From: Pedobacter sp. SYSU D00535
Lineage (GTDB): Bacteria; Bacteroidota; Bacteroidia; Sphingobacteriales; Sphingobacteriaceae
DNA length: 64,000 nt
Direction: 5' to 3'
Assembly: GCF_017355855.1 (NCBI RefSeq)
Contig: NZ_JAFEWD010000001.1
Location: 930,001 to 994,000, forward strand
Made by a program: the position numbers and the translations under genes. The stretch's first letter is position 1, and each line of letters starts with the position of its first letter. Under the pieces are notes generated by a model that saw nothing but the letters and a program-made list of their open reading frames with translations, was not told the origin of the DNA and made no database searches. Shown one piece after another: positions 10,022 through 17,926 of this stretch.

Positions 10022-11875
10022 TTAGACACTGTCGGATACATCCCGTTTATCTCCGTCTCGTATTTCCTTGTTCCACTGGTCATCCAGTTGTTTATCGAGG
10101 TGCAGTGCAGCACTGATTAAACCAAGATGAGTAAATGCCTGCGGAAAATTGCCAAGGTGCTCACCCTGTAAGCCAAGCATCTCCGCATAAAGACCTACAT
10201 GATTGGCGTAACCCAGCATTTTCTCAAAATAAAGCCGCGCTTTAGTCAGTTCTCCAGCCATGGACAAGCATTCAACATACCAGAAGGTGCACATAGAAAA
10301 AGTTCCTTCTCCTCCCGTTAGCCCATCAAATGCCTCATTAGGTCGATAGCGATAGACCAGGAAGTCGGACACCAGTTTCTCCTCGATCAACTTCAGCGTG
10401 GACAACCATTGCGGGTCTTTAGGACCAATGAAGCGGATCATCGGCATAAGCAGAGTAGCTGCGTCTACCGTTTTTGCCCCCTTATATTGTACAAATGCCT
10501 GCAACTCTTCATCCCAGAAATCGACATGAATAGAATTGAAAATATTGTCCCGCTCCTGAATCCACCTATCAGAAAGGGGATACGAATGTTTTTGTGCGAT
10601 TTTTACGCCCCGGTCTATCGCTACCCAACACATCATTCGCGAGTAAAGGAATTCTTTTTTTCCTCCCCGAACCTCCCAAATCCCTTCGTCGCTGCGTTGC
10701 CAGTTGTCGCAAACCCAATCGACATGCCTTGACAGGTCTTTCCAAAAACGATATGCAATAGGTTCAACTTTCTTATCATATAGGTAAACCGAGTCGAGTA
10801 GTTCCCCGTAAATGTCGAGCTGTATCTGTGTATAAGCGCCGTTCCCGATCCGAACGGGCGCAGATCTTTTATAGCCCTCAAGGTGCCTTAATTCGGTTTC
10901 TATCAGTTCTTTTTCCCCGTTCAAGGCATACATCAGGCTCAGGTACTCGTCATTTTTGGCAATATCCTTACATTGCTTCTCTATCCAGTTTATAAAATCC
11001 CGCGCTTCCTTTCGGTACCCCAATTTCAGGAAGGCATAAACGGTAAAAGAAGCATCTCTGATCCAGGTGTAGCGGTAGTCCCAATTCCTTTCGCCCTCAA
11101 TTTCTTCAGGTAGGCCGAACGTTGGAGCAGCTACCATAGAACCGAAATTATAAGAGGTCATTAATTTCAGACAAAGGGCAGAACGGTTGACAATTTCCAT
11201 CCATCTGCCCTTGTAATTCGACTTTTCAACCCAGTCTTTCCAGTATTTGATAGTATCAAAAAGGCTTTGTGTGATAAAGCTTTCCATATCGGCTACCTCT
11301 GCCGACTTACAGTCCAGATGCTCGAACAGAAAGTCGGCCTTTTCTCCCTTCTTCAGCCTGAAAGCCGTCACCACGTCTGTATTTTCCAACTTCAACGGAA
11401 CCGTACTTTTTAATCTGATACTTGTCTTATCCGGACCGGTACTTCTGAAGACTACTTCGTAATCATTTATCAGTTCTGCCGTGTGTTCAGCGCGGGCATA
11501 GTCGAAACGTGGTGAGCATTCTACATTGAAATTGAACTCTCCCTGGATACACGTTACCCTTCTGATCAATTCCTTCCCTCCGTAGAGCTCCTCTACAGGC
11601 ATAAAGTCGGTCAGCTCAGCAACACCTTCTGAGGATAAAAAGCGAGTAAGCAGCACATTGGTATCGGGCAGATATAATTGTTTGTGTTTCACCCTTTCAG
11701 ATTCCGGGTAGATCTTAAAAGCTCCTCCTTTATTTTCATCCAGTATTGCAGCAAAAATAGTGGGCGAATCAAAGTCTGGAAAACACATAAAGTCAATGGA
11801 TCCATTCAATCCGACGAGTGCTACCGTATTTAAATCTCCAATGACCCCGTAGTTTTCAATAGGCTGATAGCTCAT
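10022..11875 (-). CDS. GH15-family glucoamylase/trehalase-like glycoside hydrolase
   Basis: A 617-aa cytoplasmic enzyme with no signal peptide. GH15 members release glucose from alpha-glucans or hydrolyse trehalose by inversion. The N-terminal beta domain starts with YGVIGDLNTVALVGLNGSID, typical of bacterial GH15 proteins with a trehalase-like N-domain. The (alpha/alpha)6 barrel carries GERNWDYRYTWIRDASFTVY (about residues 255-274), the strongest family signature, and later GLYAEMLGLQGEHLGNFPQAFTHLGL with the catalytic Glu region near the C-terminus. It is not obviously part of the SusC/D unit: a gap separates it from the HTCS gene, although the strand is the same. Trehalase and glucoamylase cannot be told apart by eye. 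The family call is firm. Confidence 0.9.
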   Translation of the reverse strand: MSYQPIENYGVIGDLNTVALVGLNGSIDFMCFPDFDSPTIFAAILDENKGGAFKIYPESERVKHKQLYLPDTNVLLTRFLSSEGVAELTDFMPVEELYGGKELIRRVTCIQGEFNFNVECSPRFDYARAEHTAELINDYEVVFRSTGPDKTSIRLKSTVPLKLENTDVVTAFRLKKGEKADFLFEHLDCKSAEVADMESFITQSLFDTIKYWKDWVEKSNYKGRWMEIVNRSALCLKLMTSYNFGSMVAAPTFGLPEEIEGERNWDYRYTWIRDASFTVYAFLKLGYRKEARDFINWIEKQCKDIAKNDEYLSLMYALNGEKELIETELRHLEGYKRSAPVRIGNGAYTQIQLDIYGELLDSVYLYDKKVEPIAYRFWKDLSRHVDWVCDNWQRSDEGIWEVRGGKKEFLYSRMMCWVAIDRGVKIAQKHSYPLSDRWIQERDNIFNSIHVDFWDEELQAFVQYKGAKTVDAATLLMPMIRFIGPKDPQWLSTLKLIEEKLVSDFLVYRYRPNEAFDGLTGGEGTFSMCTFWYVECLSMAGELTKARLYFEKMLGYANHVGLYAEMLGLQGEHLGNFPQAFTHLGLISAALHLDKQLDDQWNKEIRDGDKRDVSDSV

Positions 11876-12029
11876 AGGCAGCGTTTTAGCTAGACGTCAT
11901 TGTTTAACCTGCCTTGTAAGAAATGGTTTGTTAGAATTGCAATGCTTGAGTTTTTACTAGTTCACCTAACTCAGTTTAACTGGAGTAATATGTTTTGCTG
12001 TAAAGCCGTACCGATTCCAAATTAAACTC

Positions 12030-12305
12030 CTGCAGTGGCATCACTTCATCCTGGGCAAACTTATTCCCTTCTGGATCCTCGGCATGCTTATTCTGACCAT
12101 CGGCTTAACCATTGCCCGGGTTGTATATGGCATCATTCTGTATGGTCACGAAGCTAAATCCCGTCAGCTACTTTGTTGATGTGATGCAACTGGTCGTATT
12201 GAAAGGAAGTACTTTGCGGGATATTGCCGGACATATCGGAACGATGCTGCTGTTCGGGGTAATCCTAAATGGCTGGGCAATTATAAGTTATCATAAAAGA
12301 AATTA
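12030..12305 (+). pseudogene. remnant of an ABC-2 type transporter permease
   Basis: Two blocks in different frames read as parts of one ABC-2 permease. The first (from about 12030) is WHHFILGKLIPFWILGMLIL. The second (about 12145-12305, ending at TAG) contains LNPVSYFVDVMQLVVLKGST followed by DIAGHIGTMLLFGVILNGWA. In intact permeases a membrane stretch of some 60-70 residues separates these blocks, so an internal deletion plus frameshift is evident. No N-terminal half is present. The remnant ends about 175 nt before tRNA-Lys, outside the island boundary. It is non-functional debris, perhaps from an earlier rearrangement at this tRNA hotspot. Confidence 0.75.
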
Positions 12306-12479
12306 GGGAAAATGACGTTCCAGCGAATAAAGTGAAGATACCCCTGAGTCGCTTCCCTTAGGGGAACAACTATGTAGCTTTCCAATTTGGGGAATTGACC
12401 TGAAACTACTAGATTTGGAAACGCTAAGCATTGCAAGAACGCGGCAGTCCAAGCCGAAGGAAAACATTGCTAACGTTCT

Positions 12480-12552
12480 GACTTGGTAGCTCAGTTGGTA
12501 GAGCAACTGACTCTTAATCAGTGGGTCGAGAGTTCGAGCCTCTCCCAGGTCA
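12480..12552 (+). tRNA. tRNA-Lys (anticodon CTT)
   Basis: A 73-nt cloverleaf. The acceptor GACTTGG pairs with CCAGGTC (one G-T), the D arm is GCTC...GAGC, the anticodon stem ACTGA/TCAGT encloses the loop CTCTTAA with anticodon CTT, and the T arm contains GTTCGAGCC. Discriminator A is present and CCA is not encoded. The 3' part (from 12508) is identical to the repeat at 48557-48603, so the tRNA is the integration target and its sequence is restored by the island. Confidence 0.97.
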
Positions 12553-12554
12553 CT
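12508..12554 (+). repeat. attL, 47-bp direct repeat (tRNA-Lys 3' part)
   Basis: Runs from TGACTCTTAATC in the anticodon arm to GGTCACT, two bases past the tRNA end. Identical to 48557-48603; identity stops at both edges (c versus a before it, t versus a after it). Confidence 0.95.
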
Positions 12555-12562
12555 TGAAAATG

Positions 12563-12595
12563 AGAGAGTTACACCTCAAGTGTAGCTCTTTTCTA
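12563..12595 (+). terminator. rho-independent terminator for tRNA-Lys, supplied by the island
   Basis: Hairpin AGAGTTACAC / GTGTAGCTCT with one G-T pair, loop CTCAA, then TTTTC. It lies just inside the island, 12 nt after the tRNA. It replaces the original chromosomal terminator, now displaced to 48608-48643. Confidence 0.65.
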
Positions 12596-12677
12596 TTTCT
12601 GATACATACTAAATACATACTTGCTGCAGATTTACGGGTTGAACTATCACCAGCAAAAGGAGTCGTTAGAAAAATTA

Positions 12678-12896
12678 TTAGGGCAATTTGTGAATGTACT
12701 TACGTTCTCCATTCTCATAGGTACTATAACCATCCCTCTCCAAAAAGTACACTTGGCCTGTCTTCGTGTTAATTATTGATCTATTAGAATTCATCTCGTA
12801 ACGTCCCTCATTTAAAGTTATGTAAATACTAATCAATGCTGCAACGATAAGACAGCCGATAATAAGGGATGTGATTTTAAAAAATTTATCCAGCAT
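12678..12896 (-). CDS. small single-pass membrane protein, unknown function
   Basis: 72 aa. An N-terminal membrane segment (SLIIGCLIVAALISIYITL, about residues 9-27) is followed by a short polar tail (TKTGQVYFLERDGY...). No family recognised. It lies 6 nt downstream of the Cys-rich secreted protein gene on the same strand, so the two are probably co-transcribed and both act at the envelope. Moderately likely to be real because of its clean membrane topology and gene pairing. Confidence 0.5.
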   Translation of the reverse strand: MLDKFFKITSLIIGCLIVAALISIYITLNEGRYEMNSNRSIINTKTGQVYFLERDGYSTYENGERKYIHKLP

Positions 12897-12902
12897 ACTT
12901 GA

Positions 12903-13112
12903 TTATTTACAAACCCCACAGGTTCCGCCAATCTTCGCGCAATGTTTACAGTATTTACAGTTCTTACAAGCCTTACAGTACTTTGCTCCTGTACAGGTAG
13001 CAACTTTGTACGTCTTTAAAAATCCATCTCCGTGGTTGTGAGTGTCGATAGGTTTAGTAGGGCTAGCTGAAAGGAATGTGAATCCAGTTGCAATTAGTAA
13101 TAAGGTTTTCAT
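12903..13112 (-). CDS. small cysteine-rich secreted protein
   Basis: About 69 aa from the ATG at 13112, chosen because it begins a good signal peptide (MKTLLLIATGFTFLSA). An in-frame ATG at 13154 would add 14 residues before it. The mature part ends in a dense run of paired cysteines and lysines (CTGAKYCKACKNCKYCKHC, then CGVCK), eight cysteines in under 35 residues. This pattern suggests metal binding or several disulfides. No family is recognised with confidence. It is paired with the small membrane protein gene downstream. Confidence 0.6.
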   Translation of the reverse strand: MKTLLLIATGFTFLSASPTKPIDTHNHGDGFLKTYKVATCTGAKYCKACKNCKYCKHCAKIGGTCGVCK

Positions 13113-13223
13113 AATAACTATTTCTAACAAGGTAAGTAATTTTTGTACTTTCATAAAGGGCGAGCCTGATCAAAAGTAGATACGAGCCTTTCCCGTAATA
13201 CGCAAGCCTATAATTCACCTTAT

Positions 13224-14600
13224 ATGAAGAACCTTTATAAAACAATTAAGTTAAACTCCCATACCTATTATTTACCAGATAACCTTGAACGCTTGTATAA
13301 AGATGTGCCTCAACTCAAGTCTCCCGAAAAAGGGGATTGGTACATCTACTACAATATTTGGGATTTTGAGAATGGAGGATGGAGGCCCGTTAAATCCTAT
13401 ACAGATTCCTTAAATAAAAAACAGCACATAACCAACCCGTCTGCACGAAAGAAAAATGGTAAGTTAAAGATTGAGGAGTATTTGAAACTTCTTGAAGAAG
13501 GCATCAACCCGAAAGACCGAAAATTCATTTCACCTGAACCGGATAAGAGTCTGAAAGAAGTATTAGCGCAGCTCGATCACCACACAAACATCCCAACAGT
13601 CGAGGTTGCTATTGAAAAGTGGCTATTAAAAAAAGCAGGCAAAGACACCCCAAATAAGATACAGCCGGAAAACAAGCAAAAGACTGAGTCGGTATATAAT
13701 TATTTCTTCAAATCTTTCCTCACCTACCTTGAATCGTTGGGATTAGCAGGTGTCAAAATAAACGAAGTACCAGCTCATGTAGTTTATGAGTGGTTCGAAA
13801 TTAAATATAACAAGGGGGAATGGGCAGATACTACCTATAACGTTCAACTAGGATGGCTAAAAGCGCCTTTTAATCACTATTCGAAAGTCTACAACTTCGC
13901 CAGCCCTCTAAGATTACTAGAAGACAAAGAAGCTAATGAGGATTCTGAAAGGTTTGAAGCTTTTACAGTGGAGGACCTTAAGGTAATATTTAAGACATTA
14001 GATAGCCCATATACTATTAAATATGCCTGCTATGAAGAAAAACACGACGCAGAGAAAATGCTGGCCCTGGTTTGCCGCATAATTTTCTACTGCTTCCTTA
14101 GAGTGTCTGAAATCCAACGAATGAAAATTAAGCACGTCAGGCGATACAAAGAGGGTTGGTTTGATTTAGACACTACGATAACCAAGAACAAGAAGAAGAT
14201 CTTTAACCAACTCTATCTGGAACCATTAATCATCGCGTATCTACAGGATCTTGGCTGGGAGAAGTACTTCAATGATCGACAATACGACGATTATTACGTG
14301 TTCACTCCGAATCTCATCCCCTCCAAGAAAAGAACCAATGATTACCAATTCGGAGGAAAATTCAAGAAGATCATAAAGTCACTAATCGAAGCGGGTAAAT
14401 TGAGTGTCAAAGTTGCTAAAAACTACTCTATCTATTCCCTAAAAGCGTCCGGAAATATTGCTGCCTATAATGCAGGTTGGGATATAGTGCAGATATCACT
14501 ACAAAACCGGCATACTACGATAACTCAAACAGAGACATATCTTAGGAGCTTAAAGGTGGACATAGCCGCCCGAGCACGCCCACCTAGAGAGGCTGTTTAG
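13224..14600 (+). CDS. tyrosine recombinase/integrase, left end (divergent active site)
   Basis: 458 aa. Site-specific recombinase next to attL. N-terminal arm- and core-binding region, then a catalytic domain starting near FEAFTVEDLKVIFK. Visible active-site residues: R293 in CFLRVSEIQRMK, a lysine in TITKNKKK, H430 in LQNRHTTITQTE, and nucleophile Y439 in TETYLRSL. The usual HxLR box reads YSLKAS (Y404, K407), so both the His and the second Arg are substituted. Related variants (YSxKHTG type) are familiar from Bacteroidota elements, so it may still be active. It reads inward from attL and converges on the 116-aa gene. It could be the integrase of the whole island or of an older element now nested with the right-end one. 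Confidence 0.85.
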   Translation: MKNLYKTIKLNSHTYYLPDNLERLYKDVPQLKSPEKGDWYIYYNIWDFENGGWRPVKSYTDSLNKKQHITNPSARKKNGKLKIEEYLKLLEEGINPKDRKFISPEPDKSLKEVLAQLDHHTNIPTVEVAIEKWLLKKAGKDTPNKIQPENKQKTESVYNYFFKSFLTYLESLGLAGVKINEVPAHVVYEWFEIKYNKGEWADTTYNVQLGWLKAPFNHYSKVYNFASPLRLLEDKEANEDSERFEAFTVEDLKVIFKTLDSPYTIKYACYEEKHDAEKMLALVCRIIFYCFLRVSEIQRMKIKHVRRYKEGWFDLDTTITKNKKKIFNQLYLEPLIIAYLQDLGWEKYFNDRQYDDYYVFTPNLIPSKKRTNDYQFGGKFKKIIKSLIEAGKLSVKVAKNYSIYSLKASGNIAAYNAGWDIVQISLQNRHTTITQTETYLRSLKVDIAARARPPREAV

Positions 14601-14620
14601 TTGCTACCATAGGTCTCATC

Positions 14621-14971
14621 TTATGGAATAATATAGACGCCAGCTTGTAGTAAATAAACGACCCCGCCAGCGTTGTCTAAATACAATTTAATGCATCTAT
14701 CCGATAGCCCCATCGAAGTGGCTAACACGCCGGCACATACAGCTCGAAATTGGCCATCCGAAAGAGTTGAATTGCGTAAGCGAACCAAGTCACTAACGAA
14801 GGCTAAATAGGAAACCTCGTCGAGAACTCCCTCCTCGAGCAATACCACCCCATCATGGAGCGTCTGCGTTAATTCATCAATTCCTATCTCTGCCTCTCCA
14901 TAAGCTATTTCGATGAAGCGTTGTACAATTTTTCGAACTTCTGATTGATTTTTCGTTTCTTCTACTACCAT
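14621..14971 (-). CDS. hypothetical protein, end of replication-like operon
   Basis: 116 aa, soluble, mostly helical, acidic N-terminal half (for example VRKIVQRFIEIAYGEAEIGI). No family recognised. It is on the same strand as the polymerase-like operon but separated from it by about 80 nt, and it converges with the left integrase, 20 nt apart stop to stop. Good length and ATG start; probably a real accessory gene. Confidence 0.55.
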   Translation of the reverse strand: MVVEETKNQSEVRKIVQRFIEIAYGEAEIGIDELTQTLHDGVVLLEEGVLDEVSYLAFVSDLVRLRNSTLSDGQFRAVCAGVLATSMGLSDRCIKLYLDNAGGVVYLLQAGVYIIP

Positions 14972-15054
14972 ATTACACTGATTATCTTTATGTTATTACT
15001 ATAAATATACGAAAACGAAAACTACGCTCATACTCCTGTTGAAAACTTGCAACC

Positions 15055-15261
15055 TCAAGAAGCCCTTCCCTTTCCTCGGTTCAACAGCTTGAATTTAATC
15101 TCTTCGACTCTTTCCTCTCTAGTCTTACTTCTCGTCACCTTTGTCTCCTGCACTCTCGTGTAGAGACTTTGCAAGAAGCTTGTAGAGCTCTTAATGGTCG
15201 CCACTTCGGCGGTTAGCTGGTCCAGCTTCTTCTCGATCCGGTTTAATTGTTCCTTATCCAT
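15055..15261 (-). CDS. small coiled-coil protein
   Basis: 68 aa. The N-terminal heptad pattern LNRIEKKLDQLTAEVATIKS predicts a short coiled coil and the C-terminus is very basic (KTREERVEEIKFKLLNRGKG). The start overlaps the end of the 84-aa gene by 8 nt, which indicates translational coupling. It may be a small DNA-binding or oligomerising partner of the polymerase-like protein in the same operon; that role is inferred from context only. Confidence 0.55.
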   Translation of the reverse strand: MDKEQLNRIEKKLDQLTAEVATIKSSTSFLQSLYTRVQETKVTRSKTREERVEEIKFKLLNRGKGRAS

Positions 15262-15508
15262 TGTTAGTATTAATATTTTGAATTTCCACTATTGGCCCAC
15301 CTTTCAAGGCCATTACGTCTAAACATAAGCTATCTCGGTCAAAGCCCTTTTTATCGGCGATCTGTTGCCAAATACCAAATCCTCCGGTCGGCTGTAGCTT
15401 AGCCAGTACCTTAACCAAATCCTTATACTCCTCTAGGGTAGAAGTGCTGTAGTACTTCTTGTGAAAACTCGCGTTTGAACTGTGGCTGCTGTAGTTAAAT
15501 CTATCCAT
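15254..15508 (-). CDS. hypothetical protein in replication-like operon
   Basis: 84 aa, soluble, no recognised family. It contains YKDLVKVLAKLQPTGGFGIW and a C-terminal MALKGGPIVEIQN. It overlaps the following coiled-coil gene by 8 nt and follows the 60-aa gene by 17 nt, so it belongs to the same transcript as the polymerase-like gene. Confidence 0.5.
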   Translation of the reverse strand: MDRFNYSSHSSNASFHKKYYSTSTLEEYKDLVKVLAKLQPTGGFGIWQQIADKKGFDRDSLCLDVMALKGGPIVEIQNINTNNG

Positions 15509-15525
15509 ATGCGTTGTTACTATTG

Positions 15526-15708
15526 TTATACCTTCCCTGATAGCTGGTAGAGCTCGAAATAGTCTAAATCATAGGGCGGATTCACCAGATAACACTCCAG
15601 AAGACTTCCCCCATCTAAGCTATAACAGACCCTGTATTCCCCAGTACTCTTGTCGGTGAGATAGTACTCTACCCCATTTGAGTTAATATAAAATTCTCTT
15701 AGTTCCAT
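15526..15708 (-). CDS. small hypothetical protein in replication-like operon
   Basis: 60 aa, rich in tyrosine and acidic residues, with alternating hydrophobics that suggest a small beta-sheet protein (FYINSNGVEYYLTDKSTGEY). Its start lies immediately after the stop of the 439-aa polymerase-like gene (1-nt spacing), a strong sign of coupled translation. No family recognised. Confidence 0.5.
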   Translation of the reverse strand: MELREFYINSNGVEYYLTDKSTGEYRVCYSLDGGSLLECYLVNPPYDLDYFELYQLSGKV

Positions 15709-15709
15709 T

Positions 15710-17029
15710 CTACCTTTTAAACATTGGTGTAACTGAGTAGCGCTGATAACCGTCCGTTAATAACTCTTCGGCCCTTACTAAATCTTCCTCGTTACTGCAA
15801 ATAATAGAGTCGTGCTTAGTTAAAATAGAACGCCTGCCTTCTTTATACATCGTTCTATAGACATAATCAACACTTATCTTAGCTTCAATTGCCTGCATTG
15901 CAATAGGAAGTTTCTTATAGTCTGTTTTGCCAGTGCCTTTCAATTTTTCGAGCAGGGAGAAAGCAGTAGGATACTCTCCTTTAAACGCTTTCGCAAGTTC
16001 CGTCGGCTGCTTCTTGTTTATTGGGCAATAGACTAGCTGACCAAAAGCTTCTTCCTTAAATTCAGACCGCTCTTGCTCGCTCTTAAAGGTCTTCCCTATT
16101 AGCCTAGCCAGCTCTGCATAACATTTCCTCTCCTGCGGTAGTTGAATGAATCTTTTAAGATCAGCAGGTATTTCGTGACCAGTTCTTCCGGAATACATTT
16201 TATAGGCACTTTGAAGCTTTGCCGCTAACAATAATAACTGGCTCTCGCATACATCCGTGTTTTGTAACGGCTGGCCGTCCAAAGAAAGATATTTGAAATA
16301 ATCCAATTTCCTTGAGGGCACGTTGCATATAGAATTGTATAATCTCGTTCCACGCACACCCCTAGTTGCATAAAACTCGTTTTTATAGATATCAATCAAC
16401 GAAATGTCCCTGCGCAGTTCGGCAGTTTTTATACCGATATTGGTTATGAATTCTTGACGAGAAAGGCTTTTAATCTCAGGGTATAAATTTTCGAGATAAG
16501 CTATACCTTCACTATTTAAACGAAGGGAGTCTTTCATTGTATTTAGCTGTTGGCGACACATTTTGTCAACGCCTACACGCGTATCGGAAGATCGCCAAGC
16601 AAATAGCTTTTTCGTGAGAGAACATTCATCAACATCAAAATTCACGACACCTACGAACTCTCCCTCCAATCGTGGATGAAGTTTATAAGTGTTGGAACTA
16701 TTTCCGACGCTATAATTCTTGTGTTTTACCCAATAGTGATTGCCCTCCATCCATCGAATCATTTCGGAAACTTTTTTCCGCTCCAACCCTGTGAGCTCGG
16801 TGAAATACTCGTAGTTGAATGCGGCGCCATCTGACTCATATGCTTCGTCCATGCTATACTTTCGTAGCATATGACTCATTGCATAAATGTAGGAACAAAC
16901 TAATCGAGAGCTATCTCTTCCCGTAGGGGTTTTGACATTCTTAATTACGCTCTCATAGAACTCTAAAAGTGTGTAGAAATTGATCAAACCTGTTAGCCAT
17001 CTTGTTATATCTGCCCAATTACCGCCCAT
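15710..17029 (-). CDS. compact winged-helix / family-A-polymerase-like protein (candidate replication protein)
   Basis: 439 aa; I do not recognise a characterised family. Residues about 70-117 look like a winged helix (FTELTGLERKKVSEMIRWME ... YKLHP), as in replication initiators. The C-terminal half holds, in the order expected for single-subunit polymerases, a motif-A-like NTDVCESQLLLLA (D259, Q264), a motif-B-like RSEFKEEAFGQLVY (R321, K325, F329, G330, matching the RxxxKxxxFG spacing of the Pol A O-helix) and a motif-C-like LTKHDSIIC (H406, D407). The HDS form of motif C is closer to T7-type RNA polymerases (HDSF) than to Pol A (HDE). No exonuclease domain is present and the protein is short. 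It is first in an operon with three or four small genes, next to an AT-rich gap that could be an origin. Inferred role: replication initiation, priming or synthesis of the island. Confidence 0.6.
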   Translation of the reverse strand: MGGNWADITRWLTGLINFYTLLEFYESVIKNVKTPTGRDSSRLVCSYIYAMSHMLRKYSMDEAYESDGAAFNYEYFTELTGLERKKVSEMIRWMEGNHYWVKHKNYSVGNSSNTYKLHPRLEGEFVGVVNFDVDECSLTKKLFAWRSSDTRVGVDKMCRQQLNTMKDSLRLNSEGIAYLENLYPEIKSLSRQEFITNIGIKTAELRRDISLIDIYKNEFYATRGVRGTRLYNSICNVPSRKLDYFKYLSLDGQPLQNTDVCESQLLLLAAKLQSAYKMYSGRTGHEIPADLKRFIQLPQERKCYAELARLIGKTFKSEQERSEFKEEAFGQLVYCPINKKQPTELAKAFKGEYPTAFSLLEKLKGTGKTDYKKLPIAMQAIEAKISVDYVYRTMYKEGRRSILTKHDSIICSNEEDLVRAEELLTDGYQRYSVTPMFKR

Positions 17030-17926
17030 ACATCAGTAACTGCTAGCTGTGGCTAACAGGTGGGGGCAATCGGTATTGGGCCTACCTAACATACCCCCAT
17101 TCCTGAGTACAATAAAGATACTAAAAAGAATAGCAGGATTTTCGCGTGTGGAAAAGTTATTAGCAACGAGTTATCCACACAAAAAACTGAAGAACAGACA
17201 AATATGGAAAATAATCACCCATATCAAGAATAGACACACGTGGTCTACTTACTAGAACTCTACCCTCAACTTGGAGAAGTAGAATCGGGGCTGGCTTAAA
17301 TCACTGCGCGAGAATTAGTCAGCATAAATCAATCCTGAGATTCGTGGCATAACCGAACCCTCTATAAGAATGGGGGTTAAAAAAAACTGCGTTCTAGGCA
17401 CCCTCAAGCCCCATTTTATTACTTTACTACACGCATAAATAGATAGAAAGATATAGATAATAAATAGAATAGATATAAGGACACATAGAAAGATAGATAT
17501 ACATACAAACCGAAAAAAAAAACGGCAAAATTACCCGAAAGAACAGCCGGAGCGCCGTCAAATGAGCCGCATTGCAACGCTGCCAGTCGACACCGAAAAA
17601 AATTGCGCTGCCCTAGCTGTGCATATATAGGTTTGCGCCTATCCTGCTTAATCGGGCCAGCCAAAAACGAAGCCTCCTTCGAGCACTATACCTGAGTGAC
17701 GGTTCATACTAAGGCTAAATCTCAAGCTTCATGACCAGCAACACTTTATATTCCGAACTGGCCTCTATTCATCAAAACTAGGCTGCGGACAAAAGAACCA
17801 CTAGGTTGAATTGTAAAAATGTCGAGATCGTCCTAGCTCTGTCGCTTATGTTATGCTGAAGAGAATATTTTTTATTGAAATTGAACTCATATAGCTATAT
17901 TTCAACACTTAAACAAAAACTGAGCA
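17030..17926. other. 897-nt non-coding region, candidate replication origin / control region
   Basis: No credible gene. Features seen: an imperfect inverted repeat around the polymerase-like start (GCCCAATTACCG near 17015 against GGTATTGGGC near 17075); an exact 10-bp inverted pair ACCCCCATTC (17093-17102) / GAATGGGGGT (17368-17377); a purine-rich AT tract at 17441-17501 built from AGATA/ATAGA units, with ATAGAAAGATA occurring twice (17443 and 17485); a run of A at 17513-17521; and a near-palindrome before the GIY-YIG gene (listed separately). It lies upstream of both the minus-strand polymerase-like operon and the plus-strand GIY-YIG gene, where an origin or shared promoter region would be expected. 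Confidence 0.45.
17881..17905. promoter_or_regulatory. palindromic operator candidate upstream of GIY-YIG gene
   Basis: TTGAA, then a perfect 12-bp palindrome ATATAGCTATAT (17889-17900), then TTCAA, so the outer arms are also inverted. It ends 21 nt before the ATG at 17927, a typical repressor-site position. Symmetry only; the regulator is unknown. Confidence 0.4.

Noticed and set aside
17049-17255. 68-codon plus-strand ORF after the polymerase-like start
   Set aside because: No recognisable features, and it sits across the candidate control region.
17419-17664. 81-codon minus-strand ORF with aromatic-rich C-terminus
   Set aside because: Its C-terminal half is a translation of the GATA-type repeat tract, giving a low-complexity Leu/Tyr/Phe string; not protein-like.
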